From Prorocentrum cordatum (lineage: Eukaryota; Sar; Dinophyceae; Prorocentrales; Prorocentraceae), in the NCBI GenBank assembly GCA_963575745.1, contig CAUYUJ010019860.1, forward strand, positions 553,116 through 617,115: DNA of 64,000 nt. Reading direction: 5' to 3'. Position numbers and translations under genes: made by a program. The notes below the pieces were generated by a model. That model ran no database searches, was not told where the DNA came from, and saw nothing but the letters and a program-made list of their open reading frames with translations. Shown here in pieces: positions 21,470 through 31,149 of the stretch (positions within the stretch are counted from its first letter, which is position 1; each line of letters begins with the position of its first letter).

Positions 21470-22150
21470 CTGCGCCACTGGTACCTGAGGTGGAGCTCCC
21501 TATGGGGCCACGAAACGTGCGAGGGTGTGCCAAAACAGGGCGGCGCTGCCATGCGGACTGCGCCACTGGGACATGAGGTGGAGCTCCCAATGGGCCACGA
21601 AACATGTGAGGGTGTGCCAAACTGGGGCGGCGACGCCATGCGGACTGCGCCACTGGGACCCTAGGTGGAGCTCCATATTGGGGCCACGAAACGTGTGAAG
21701 GGTGTGCAAAAATGGGGCGGCGCCGCCATGCGGACTGCGCCACTGGGACCTTAGGTGGAGCTCCCTAAGGGGCCAGGAAACGTGTGAGTGGTGTGCCAAA
21801 ATGGGGCGGCGCCGCCAAGCGGACTGCACCACTGGGACCTTAGGTGGAGCTCTCTAAGAGGTCACGAAACGTGTGAGGGGTGTGCCCAAATAGGGCGGCG
21901 CCGCCATGCGGACTGCGCCACTGAGACCTTAGGTGGAGCTCCCTCTGGGGACAGGAAACGTGTGAAGGGTGTGCCAAAATAGGGCGGCGCCGCCATGCGG
22001 ACTGCGCCACTGCGACCTTAGGTGGAGCTCCCTCTGGGGCCAAACAACGTATGAGGGGTGTACCAAAATGGGGCGGCACCGCCATGCGGACTGCGTCACT
22101 GGGACCTGGGGTGGAGCTCTCTTTGGGGCCGCGAAACGTGTGAGGGATGT
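21470..22150. repeat. 89-bp satellite, right block (8 copies)
   Basis: The anchor CTGCGCCACTG recurs at 21,470, 21,558, 21,644, 21,734, 21,824 (one change), 21,913, 22,002 and 22,091 (one change), so the period is 86-90 bp. Each unit includes GGTGGAGCTCC, GGGCCACGAAAC and GGGGCGGCGCCGCCATGCGGA. Confidence 0.95.
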
Positions 22151-22345
22151 GACGAAGACGATGACGATGATGGTGATGATGACGATGATGAGATGATGAC
22201 CGCCATGATCATGAGGATGACGGCCATGATGTTGATGATGACGATGACGACGATCACGATGACGATGATGATAACGATGATGATGGGAGGAGGGCGGGAG
22301 GAGGGGGAGGAGGAGAGGAGGAGGGGGAGGAGGAGGCACGAAGAC
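22150..22345. repeat. GAT-rich and GGA-rich low-complexity tract
   Basis: GATGATGACGATGATG-type repeats to about 22,285, then GGAGGAGG runs to about 22,340. Confidence 0.9.
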
Positions 22346-22664
22346 CCAACACCACAGGATGGTTGGGAAAAAGAAAAAGGGAAAGAAACAATATCTCGTC
22401 GCCCGATGTTCAATCAGCCACAACCGACCTCACCCCACTACCAGTGCCTCGAGGCCAACCAGTGAGGGGCCCCAAGGCCTGGGCCTCGCTCCCCGTCCCA
22501 CACGAGGCGGTCCCACCCCGCATTGAGGGCGAGAAGGCCTTCTTGTCCGCGGCGATCCAGTGCACGGTCGCCTGGGGGTCCATCCTCCCGAACAGCTCGA
22601 AGCTACGCAGCATGGTGGCCTGCACCCGCTGTGGAGCTCACGTGCGTTGCGAAGATTTGTCCGT

Positions 22665-22766
22665 AACCACCACCTGTGGGGTCGATCTTCGGGGACCCAT
22701 GGTCTGAACATATCTAGATTCACCTCGTGCCGAAGTCCCCGAAGATCGACCCTACATGCGGTGGTT
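22665..22766. repeat. Imperfect inverted repeat, 32-bp arms and 38-bp loop
   Basis: Left arm 22,665-22,696, right arm 22,735-22,766. The inner 18 bp (GGGTCGATCTTCGGGGAC) are perfectly complementary; the outer 14 bp have a few mismatches. It could be a small hairpin or MITE-like relic. Confidence 0.8.
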
Positions 22767-22984
22767 GTAAGTCCCACCGGCCCTGTAGGGCGTAGGTGGT
22801 CTAGAGCGCTTCCTCTGCCAACCCCCTTCTTTCCCTGCGGGGAGGGGTGTGCCCCTCCCCTCACCCCTCCCCACCGACCTGGACGAGGGGTTCCGCGGGT
22901 CGTTGGGACGTCCAAGATGGCCCAAAACGGCTCCAAGAGCGAAAATGCGACAAAAACATAAAACATTGATATTTTCCCTCGGCT

Positions 22985-23170
22985 TTGGAAGGATTATGGC
23001 CTTTTGGGGGGGGCCAAGAGGTGATTCGAGACACTCTAGAGGGGCAAGAGCGCCAAGAGCGCCCCGGAGGCTCCCAAGAGCGCCCCACGAGGGCCCCAAG
23101 AGGCCTCCCAGAGGCCCTCAAGAAGCTCCCAAGAGACCCCCCAAAGAGGCCCCAAGAGCTTGAAGGGGGC
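22985..23170. repeat. CCAAGAGG-type tandem repeats
   Basis: Short imperfect units such as CCCAAGAGCGCC and CCCCAAGAGGCC. They are the reverse orientation of the GGGGCCTCTTGG repeats at 53,860-54,170. The preceding 22,767-22,984 holds no gene that I recognise. Confidence 0.75.
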
Positions 23171-23188
23171 TGGGAGGCCCAGCCAACA

Positions 23189-23328
23189 GCTTCGCCTCAG
23201 GCGAAGCCAAGCTCCAGCTCGGTTGTATCGTAGTAGCGATAGTCCCAATGCAAGAGGGGATGCCATGTCAAGTAAAAGGTGATGCCGTTTAGTATCACTA
23301 GCGATAGTGTGCCTCGCGGTGAGGCACA
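23189..23328. other. Cluster of three perfect short hairpins
   Basis: An 8-bp stem at 23,189-23,207 (GCTTCGCC/GGCGAAGC, loop TCA), a 5-bp stem with GCGA loop at 23,296-23,309, and an 8-bp stem at 23,308-23,328 (TGTGCCTC/GAGGCACA, loop GCGGT). They lie just past the RNase H end of Copia A on its transcribed strand and could be part of its 3' end. Confidence 0.55.
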
Positions 23329-23352
23329 GTCAAATCTGGGCGGCTGGCCGCT

Positions 23353-23372
23353 TTGAGCCAAGACGGCCGCGG
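23353..23372 (-). other. Possible relict of the dinoflagellate spliced leader
   Basis: On the minus strand CCGCGGCCGTCTTGGCTCAA matches the known spliced-leader sequence (CCGTAGCCATTTTGGCTCAA) at 16 of 20 positions, and all four differences are transitions. The length is short and the match imperfect, so chance is not excluded. Confidence 0.35.
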
Positions 23373-23564
23373 GCGCACGCTCGCTTCCGCTCCTTGCGTC
23401 CCCCAGCTCCCTTTAGAGTCGGGGGGGAGGGAGACGAAGCGTGCGTCCGCCACCCATCTAGCAGGAACAGTGCAGCAGGTAACCTATAAAAAGACAGGAA
23501 AGGAGAAAAGCCCAAAGGAATTGGACCCGCCAGCAAGTTGCCTCGCAAATGTTTGACATACTCA

Positions 23565-24206
23565 TCAGGCGGCGTCAGAACCTGATGTCTGGCAGGCCCG
23601 ATATGGCGCATGTATCTTCAGGTCATGTTTGAAGGTCTGTATACCTCCCATGACTTGTATGAGCATCTCTCTGTCAATGCCCCCCTTGGTGTGTCCATCC
23701 GCAATCATGTCGCGGGTATCGCACCACTGAATGCCATGCGCGATTCCGCGCTTCATCATCTGTCGTATCCAACTTATGTGTCCCAAAAGGGTACACTCAG
23801 TCGACTTCTTCAAGTCTCTGCTTGACAAGGACTTAAAGACAGACTCAGCATCGATGGTCAAGGTGGCCTTGATGCTCAGGCCACCCAACTCAAGTAGGTC
23901 GTTCAACTGAGCGGGCGTGAGTGGCCCCGCGTGGAGCTCGTGCAGAGTCATAATCGTGGGATAACAGTCCTCCAAATTACGGGCGGCTGCAAGTGTCTCT
24001 GCTGAGTAGCTCGAGCGGACTTGCAAGCGGCGAGACTTGCAGCGCGCATCAATCAAGTGAACAACAGGCTTGCCAGATGACGTGCTTCCACGTCGTAGCA
24101 GGTTTGCCCCGCGAATGACATGTCCTTTGATGTCGTCGTCGGCGTCTCCACTCAGGCGTCGATAGCCTGAGTCGCTGTGTAAGTCGACCTCGCCCGTGGG
24201 GTTCAT
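23565..24206 (-). pseudogene. Copia A RNase H
   Basis: 213 codons of copia-type RNase H. It carries VVHLIDARCKSRRLQVRSSY (first acidic block), SAETLAAARNLED (the E of the ExxA block), TIDAESVFKSLSSRDLKKST (third acidic block) and WCDTRDMIADGHTKG, the family's W-(V/C)-x-T-x-x-M-x-A-D-x-x-T-K-x block. The catalytic acids are therefore present. It is separated from the RT by a gap with frameshifts. It would remove RNA from the RNA-DNA hybrid. Confidence 0.75.
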
Positions 24207-24424
24207 CGCCTGGTAGACGATCTTCTTCGGGCAGGCCTGTAGCTATCTGGTGATCCCGTTCAGTCGTCGCGCTTGAATATTGGTCGGTTATTGGACACGC
24301 TGTAGAGATACAACATATGCCATCAAACATATCTGGGTGATCAGTGCGCATGCCAGCGCACCTCTGAGGCTGACGAACATATCTGCCACCATCTTGGTCG
24401 CTTGAGCGTCAGCGTCAGCACCAG

Positions 24425-24928
24425 TCAATTCAGGATGTCGTAAGGACGGAGCTGTTTAATACATTCATCTTGATCCAAAGTGACATTGCCGTCCTCATCC
24501 TTGGTGTACCTCAATGCATAATTCGTATGCGTGCGCTTGTTGAGTTTGCACTTACCACAGGCATCCTCAACGCATTTGACATACTTGTCATTCGTGTCCT
24601 CAGTACCGGCCATGGTAATGTCATCAACATGCTTGGCCGTGAGCAGGTTGCTGCTCGTCTCGAACTCCTCGTTGTAAGACGTAGGTCGGAGGCCAAATCC
24701 TCTGGTGGTTCTCCTGAACTTAAATGGGAAGGCCCGTGGGGCGTCCTTGGTGCCTGCGCCTGGTTTCAAGCACTGCAAACAGTGCTTTGACTCGTCGTAG
24801 TTCTCAAATCCTGGAAGAGCACGGAACACAGTTGCCGATCCAGGCGGCAAGGTAAAGCACGCCACGCGTTTCTTTTCACCAGTTGCCTCAGCGAGTTCTC
24901 GATAGGCCAATCCCTCCAGGAAGGCCAT
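24425..24928 (-). pseudogene. Copia A reverse transcriptase, palm and thumb
   Basis: The frame begins inside motif A (the preceding codons, just upstream, read SLDINMAFLEG) and continues with CLKPGAGTKDAPRAFPFKF (motif B) and LLTAKHVDDITMAG, where HVDD is the catalytic motif C in the form used by dinoflagellate copia elements. The thumb follows (CVEDACGKCKLNKRTHTNYA, YTKDEDGNVTLDQDECIKQL). The fingers lie in a different frame at 25,673-25,041. The catalytic Asp residues are intact although the gene is split. Confidence 0.75.
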
Positions 24929-25040
24929 GTTGATGTCCAGGGAAGCAATGATCCACTGTTTCTTGCACGCTGCTGTGCTGGCAGGTCACCTCTGGCTTGA
25001 CTTTCTGGATGTTCCCGAAAATGCTTCTACATCGAAAACT

Positions 25041-25673
25041 TCACGGTCCATGGAGCCTCGAATTACCAAACGAAGTCGGATGGCACGTTCCATCTCGCCC
25101 TTTTCGTGTAACGAATTTCCATTTGTATGCATATCTCGAAGTCATGATGTTCGACGCTTTGGCGATCTCCTTCAGTTTGAAGAATCTATTGCCGAACCAA
25201 GCCTTGAGCTCAGTGAAAAGGGCCTTCGGCATTTTCTCGGGATTCGCCTGAATGTCAGCTTTGGCGAGGAGGTCGTCTTCCTTCACGACCGCAGCTCGTT
25301 TTGCAGCGGCAATAACATATACTCGCATGGTGGTCACCCGGTCGGCGTCCAACAACATGCGCTGCTGCTCGGACAAGACTACCTTGGACATTTCTGTCGT
25401 GAAGCATAATTCAACGTATGTACCATTTTCGTCAGAGTCGAGTCCGTAGCTGTCGTCTTCGACCATGGTGCACAGGGGGGCGTAGTACGTCTCCTCGGCA
25501 TCGACATCACGAGTGCGCCCCCACTTCGGCAGGTGTCCCCGCTGTTCAACAGCTACAATGATCAACACACTCTGATCAGGAACCGTATGTGTGGGCACGG
25601 TAAAAAGGTATTCTAATGGAGCTGCCTCCAGCAATTCCTTTTCCTCTCGCAACTCCGCGTACCATGCCTCCAT
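25041..25673 (-). pseudogene. Copia A RT fingers and pre-RT region
   Basis: 211 codons: an acidic pre-RT region (EDDSYGLDSDENGTYVELCF), then KALFTELKAWFGNRFFKLKE and SRYAYKWKFVTRKGRDGT, the E-x-x-x-W...R-W-V-x-x-x-K block that opens the copia RT domain. The frame is lost just before motif A. A further upstream frame (25,972-25,613) is an Asp/Glu-rich spacer with one hydrophilic stretch and no domain. Confidence 0.65.
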
Positions 25674-26059
25674 GACATGTGACTCAAAATCAGCTTCTGA
25701 TTCCTCGTAGATCGTAGACAGCCGTCCGTCATCACGTTCTGGTTCGGATTATGAAGCGAAGCCTCTCTCGCGGCTCCTTCAGGTGTCGGCGCATCAGCCA
25801 AGTCCTCGAACTCTGACGTGTCCTGACCGACGCCTGCCTGAGGTTTAGTGGGCTTCAGGCATTGGGTGATCCGTGAATGCGCTGACCCAGTTATATCATG
25901 TATATTCAAAGCAGTACCTTCTGCTTCAGAGTAATGGAATCCTGGATTCACGTCGCTATCGTACTGGACCAATGTGCAGCTGTCAGCATAGGTAGCCGGG
26001 GGTAGCTTCTGTACTCTTGGCTAATCTGACCGAAACGACATTCTCGATGCGAAAGAAGT

Positions 26060-28111
26060 TTATGATGAGATGTTGTACAGCCAAGTGTACCTTTGGAGAA
26101 GACGACTTGCCGTTGCCATTTGAAGCGTACCTTTCTTGGTCGGCACGCAGCCACATGTCAACGCAGGTCCCCCCGCTGAAAGGCTAGCAACGAATGTCAA
26201 CACTGTACGTAGAGCAGTGCTGTCGGGGCCAATCTCTCGGGCTATGAGTGCTTCAATGTAGAGCGAGTGTCTTGCATCGCCGTATTGTGCTTGAACATCT
26301 CGATTGCCTACTCGGATGATGACCTGACCCCTTTCGGGATCATTCCTTACAACTGGGAACGGGCCATTCCAGCCTCCCCAATCATCTTTAGTAGTCGTAA
26401 GGCGATGGTAGTCAACCAACTCTCCTTCGTCATAGTAGTGCTGACCTGCAATTATCGTCTTAGTGCGTAGGGCACGATTGGTCTTAGCTACTGCCGTGGC
26501 CTGTGTGATCGCCTCAATACATACCCTGCGTATTGTCTGTTCACGAGAATGATATGATGTTTCTGTCGGCTGCTCGTGGTCCAGAACAGGAAGGTCAGGG
26601 AGCGTTGCTTGTTGCCGTCCAAATAATGCATTGTATGGAGTCATCTCACTGTAGAAGGTGAATGCGTTGGCGGCGAACAAGGCTTCGTGCAGTAGTCTAG
26701 TGAACACAAGAGATATGTCCAACCTGTTGAGTTCAGCCTCCATGGCGTGAAGTAGATGACGTAGGATGCCATGTCTGGCCTCGATCGTCGTAGCGTGCTG
26801 TCCACGGGCACGCATTCTAAGTTCAGTGCCTGTTGCCTTGAGGACTGTTTTCGCAGTGCCATTATTAAGGGCACCTTCTCCATCCGAGTAAAGTACCTTA
26901 GCTGGTCCAAACTGCATCCAGCACTGATGGTATGCATCCAGGATAGTAGTCATAATTTTATCTGGTATTTCCATCCCAGTAACATCTCGTATACAACGAT
27001 CGATAATGTGGCATATATTGTGTTCTTTCTTGTAGAACATCAAATCACCTTCCGCTTCATCATTAAATTTGCCAGGTGCTGCAGTAGAGGGCATAACTGT
27101 GTGTCCAGGTTTGTCCCAAGCCCTGCATTCACGGCACGTGTCGCAGACGCCCTGGATGAGGTTGAGTCTAACATTGTCCATACCTAGTTTGCTTAAGATA
27201 AGTATCATCTTGGGCTCCTTCGCATGGAACCAGCGTAAGTGCAACTTTCGCAGCTCGCGTGTTACCGCGCTGGGGTCAAGGCCTCGCAGATTATATAAAC
27301 TGATTTGTACATCGAACCGTGACCAATCGGGTAGTCGCGGTCGTGCGGCAGGATTCCCTGCTGGTGGTGGTGTAGGCGCTTCTCCACCTTGCTGTCGACC
27401 GCGTCTGACTCTAACCTGTGGCAGTCGGAGGTGGCCATCCGAGCTACCAGCTCCACTTGAGGCAGGTTGCCCTGCAGCGGGCTCAGCAGCATGTCTTCCA
27501 ACAGTGATGTCGTGACTGCTTGCGCCCGCGGTAGATCCAGCTCTCAAGCCAGGTCCAGGTGCTCTCAGTCGCGTAAGTGCTGGTGCTGCTGGTGCCTCAG
27601 GTGGCGGTGCTGCTGCTTCGGCAGGACCTGGCGGCGCGGGCCCTGCTGCCGGTCCGACGGGAACCGGCGGGCTCTGTCCATGATTGTCGGGAAGCTCCCA
27701 AAGCTTGGCAAACTTGCATTTGCCAAGTGTCAATGCGTGCCCAGGTTTGTTCTTCCCGAAATTCTTCTTGCAACTCGAACGCTCCCAATGACAGCCCCCC
27801 TTTGCCGTGCCATCTGCAATGTCTCGGATTTCGATCATGAGATGGAGAATGCATGTTGACGTGATCCGCGCAGGCAGGACAGCCGAGCCCTCCCGACGGT
27901 GGTCTCGCAATCGAGCCATCAGGTTGTCGGGGAAAACTCGGGTCGCCAACGCGGTGGGCGAATATGGGTAACCATGGAGAGGATCACGAGTTGTATGGAA
28001 AAGATCGTGCGATCTGAACAGATTCAACAAAAAGCGACTGCATCTTTGGTGTATATTGCGCAGCCATGGACAGTTCCCTATTGCACACCGACGCGTGTGG
28101 ATGATGACCAT
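26060..28111 (-). CDS. Copia A integrase
   Basis: An uninterrupted 683-codon frame. The N-terminal third is a Pro/Ala-rich spacer. Then come LRKLHLRWFHAKEPKM and CDTCRECRAWDKPGH, the H-H-C-C zinc-binding domain, and the catalytic core: first Asp in NDEAEGDLMFYKKEHN, second Asp in KVLYSDGEGALNN, Glu in QHATTIEARHGILRHLL (DDE triad). The C-terminal part (KTIIAGQHYYDEGELVDYHR, GWNGPFPVVRNDPERGQVII) is the copia GKE-like tail. Integrase joins element cDNA to chromosomal DNA. All triad residues are visible and the frame is open, so this is the best-preserved module of Copia A, though its neighbours are broken. Confidence 0.85.
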   Translation of the reverse strand: MVIIHTRRCAIGNCPWLRNIHQRCSRFLLNLFRSHDLFHTTRDPLHGYPYSPTALATRVFPDNLMARLRDHRREGSAVLPARITSTCILHLMIEIRDIADGTAKGGCHWERSSCKKNFGKNKPGHALTLGKCKFAKLWELPDNHGQSPPVPVGPAAGPAPPGPAEAAAPPPEAPAAPALTRLRAPGPGLRAGSTAGASSHDITVGRHAAEPAAGQPASSGAGSSDGHLRLPQVRVRRGRQQGGEAPTPPPAGNPAARPRLPDWSRFDVQISLYNLRGLDPSAVTRELRKLHLRWFHAKEPKMILILSKLGMDNVRLNLIQGVCDTCRECRAWDKPGHTVMPSTAAPGKFNDEAEGDLMFYKKEHNICHIIDRCIRDVTGMEIPDKIMTTILDAYHQCWMQFGPAKVLYSDGEGALNNGTAKTVLKATGTELRMRARGQHATTIEARHGILRHLLHAMEAELNRLDISLVFTRLLHEALFAANAFTFYSEMTPYNALFGRQQATLPDLPVLDHEQPTETSYHSREQTIRRVCIEAITQATAVAKTNRALRTKTIIAGQHYYDEGELVDYHRLTTTKDDWGGWNGPFPVVRNDPERGQVIIRVGNRDVQAQYGDARHSLYIEALIAREIGPDSTALRTVLTFVASLSAGGPALTCGCVPTKKGTLQMATASRLLQRYTWLYNISS

Positions 28112-28780
28112 TGCATCGTTTGCGTTCGAAAAGAATGAGCAATGAGCGATGGTTGGCCATGATCTCAGTCGGTTTTCGTATCAGTACCCCATGGGAATCA
28201 CGTAGACCTGTAGTACATTGATCCATATGTACCTTGCAAGTGTCCTTGTTGTTGGCCAACGTAGTCCATGGCGGTATCTGATCCACCCAAGTCCCAACAG
28301 GTTGTTCTCTTGAATAAAATCGTCGAAGGTCATTTTGGCGTACAGCTACCTTCCCACAGAACTTGATGTGTGGCAAATCCTCTCTATGGTGTTCATGCCA
28401 GGTGTCGCAATTAGCATTGGCATTGGAGTGAGAAGGTGAGCCAGCCGTTCTGCAGCTGGGCTGTAGCATGACAATATTAACGAAGCAACGTCTGAATAGT
28501 GCATCACTGCATCTTGAACCTCCTTGTTTCCGAGATCAACGAAGGCACGTTTGTCGAGGTTTCCCCCTGAAGACAGACCTCGGCTGAATGCTAGTTGGGA
28601 GATGCCTCCAATTCCCCCACATAGTTCTAACATACCTACCTTGTTGTGTCGTCCATAACACCCGGTGAGGATTTTGGAGGATACATCGGCGTAGGATCCA
28701 ACAGGTTGCCCTGCAAGTGGGGAGATGAAGGTCTCCTCTTCACCGTTGCTATCCGTGTCGGAATCCAAAGGTACGTCGGT
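27984..28780 (-). pseudogene. Copia A methyltransferase-like segment
   Basis: The frame ending at 28,346 contains VGMLELCGGIGGISQLAFSR then KRAFVDLGNKEVQDAVMHY. The first resembles motif I of cytosine-C5 methyltransferases (LELCGGIGG, cf. FAGxGG). The next frame (28,469-27,984) continues with MLQPSCRTAGSPSHSN (a PxC motif-IV-like block), REQPVGTWVDQIPPWTTLAN (E-x-P, motif-VI-like) and HMDQCTTGLRDSHGVLIRKP. This is the segment that precedes integrase in many dinoflagellate copia polyproteins. The SAM-binding and PxC elements survive in fragments split by a frameshift; activity is unlikely. Confidence 0.5.
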
Positions 28781-29004
28781 GTAGTACGCGCTGCACCCGA
28801 GTCCTTTGAGGTCGTCTCCACAGTCGTCATTCCCATCTTCGACTATTTTGGGTATCTTGCGTGGTTTGATGCCAGCAAATTTGTCTGCTTTCTGTTTTTT
28901 CTTGTTGTTTAATGATGGCAAATGTTGGTAATGCTGTCTGTTGTTCTGTTTCTGGTAAGCTATGGGTCGGAAGTTCTGGAATAGAGGGTAGCGCGCTGCC
29001 GCGC

Positions 29005-30279
29005 TCAATCGAAGGGGGGAGGAAGACGATCGTCACCGATGATCGCCACTCGCCTTGAGCGTGGCCGTGAGCTGCCATCTCCCAGAAAGGGTGGTTCCGG
29101 CTGCTCCCAGCGTAATCGAATACGGACGTTAATGAAACCATCCGGTAATGGTGCGGTATAATTGTACCCAGTCGGCTGGCCCTGGATCATAATGTCCTGG
29201 ATGATCACGTTATCGTCCAGGTTCAGAGTCACCCGTCTCGCAACATGGCCCCATTCAGGACCATTCTTAAGAGACCGAACGTAAATTCGAACTCCTTTAT
29301 CAACACGAGTATGAATACTCAGATGTACAGCACTTGCATGGTTTCTCTGTGCTTTATGTAAGTCCATTTGATCGATCAACCTTGCGATCGTGATCGCTAG
29401 TGTCTTATTCCGCCATTCAGCTCTCTGAGCACCTTGTCCGTACCAATCCAGAATATGCTCAGTAGGATCTGCAGGTTTCCCTGCTACGTTGCATGCGCAT
29501 CTCCATAAATTGGTGGGGATGCGTGTGCGCGTAGTAGCCATTTGCAGATATGATCCGCCGGGCAACTTGTTCGCGCGGTCGTACTTAAGGCCGAAGTGGC
29601 AGAAACGCATGCGCACGACTTGTAAATTCAGATCTTCAATAACATTTCGTTTGGGACCTTGTCTCCAGAAATACCCTGGCGGCCGCGCAAGTACAATAGT
29701 CATGCGTAGAGCCCGAGCCTTTGACATCCGATGTTGGATACGCTGGCAATGTGGCCCTGCCCTTTTGCCAGGCAGCCTCGCATTCCAGTCGGCAGGCGCT
29801 GCAACCCACAACAATTGGTAATCGCCCGAAAGTAGCGCACCCAAATGCTGTGTACCAGTGGAGGTCATCACCTCCGTATGTGTGATACGATCGCACATAT
29901 CCACGGGCTCGGAGTTCGGCGTAAGCTGTCCGTACATCCTCAATAACGAATGCACGAGAATGATAATCATGCGACAATCCTTCTTTTTCTGCAGCGGCCA
30001 CACGGCCGGGCCCACAGCTGTTCGCGGCAGCCGCGCAGCCGGGCTCGCCGCGGCCCCTGGCGCGCACAGCCGGCGCCCGGGAAAATAGTGCAGGTTTCCC
30101 CGCGCTTGCTGACAGCACCTGCAGGGGAGTGGTCGGCCTGTCTTTGCAAGCGCGAATGGCCGCGGCACGCGCCTGCCCCCGTCACTCATTTGGCGATGGG
30201 GGCGTCCGAATGCCAGTGCCGTGCTGCGCTGCAGAACTGCTGCTTGAAGTGAATATATCAAACTTCTCAGCAGCATCAT
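29005..30279 (-). pseudogene. Copia A segment between retropepsin and methyltransferase-like region
   Basis: A 424-codon open frame. Its C-terminal two thirds is protein-like and non-repetitive: LNLQVVRMRFCHFGLKYDRA, TNLWRCACNVAGKPADPTEH, LDWYGQGAQRAEWRNKTLAI. I recognise this block only as a recurrent part of dinoflagellate copia polyproteins; it may belong to the methyltransferase-like region. The N-terminal part is Cys/Arg-rich. Two 14-nt hairpin motifs lie inside it (29,471 and 30,090). Confidence 0.45.
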
Positions 30280-30484
30280 CAGCTTCCGCAGGTGCCCCTG
30301 CCTGTGCGTCAGAAGGCGTTCGCTTCATTCCCTCCTCGTGGATGGCCTGATATATCTTCGCCTGCAATTTGCGGAGGGTGAAGTCCTTGCCGAGGTAGGG
30401 GTAGTCCCAAAGGACATATTTCTGCGATGCCAAGTCCCCAAGGTGTTATTCACCAAAGACTGGATCGTGAAAGCGAGCGTCTCC

Positions 30485-31075
30485 TCATTCACAGAAAAGC
30501 TGATGCCCTTCGTATCTTGCGACATCATATATGCACGGGCATCGCGCGCAGCAGGTGTCCCTGCAGTTGGCTCTGGGTAGGAAACTTCCTTGACGAGTAA
30601 CAGGGCTTCTTCGCGCTGAGGATTGGGCGTGATGCCAAAAGGACATCGACCATTGACCCTCCGCAGCCGTCTCGTACTCGTCGACTTTGAGTGCCAGATG
30701 CCCGGAGGGCGTCTTCATCAAATCAAGTGCCCTGCAACCCTCTCCGAGTAGAACCTTGTACATCTCCACTCCAGGGATGATCATCTTCTCGTGCCCTTGC
30801 TCAAGGATCAGGATAGCCCTCATGTTGGACATGCTCCTCAGACCCAGGATAGCAAGGAGGTTCTCTCCAGAGCCCTCAGCCACATTTGCTGAGTACGTAT
30901 CAAGCCTCGGCATAGAAGGCTGCCCCGCGGAATCCCCCTTTCTTCGCGCGCGATCTTGCAATGCAGGGGATTCATCGCAAATCGCGGCGCCATGCCCCGC
31001 TCCCGACACATGCAATCTTTTTCTGAGATGCAACCTTTTTAATAGCGTGTCCGCGGGCACGTGATACCTGCTCAA
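30485..31075 (-). pseudogene. Copia A retropepsin-like domain
   Basis: A 196-codon frame has LHVSGAGHGAAICDESPALQ, TYSANVAEGSGENLLAILGL, RSMSNMRAILILEQGHEKM and LMKTPSGHLALKVDEYE. The S-G-x-G-x-x-x-x-x-C strand, the LPALLGLRSM block and the final PSGHLxLPxxxYE match the second half of dinoflagellate copia proteases. The active-site D-T/S-G would lie upstream, beyond 31,075, and was not found intact. Confidence 0.5.
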
Positions 31076-31149
31076 ATTTCTGTGCCGTCTTCATTGGTCA
31101 TAGCCCCACTGTTGGCTGCCAAAGCTAACTCATGACGTTCACCACATAT

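Noticed and set aside
20046-21800. Many 60-150-codon frames in the satellite region
   Set aside because: They repeat with the 89- and 155-bp units and have no independent coding signal.
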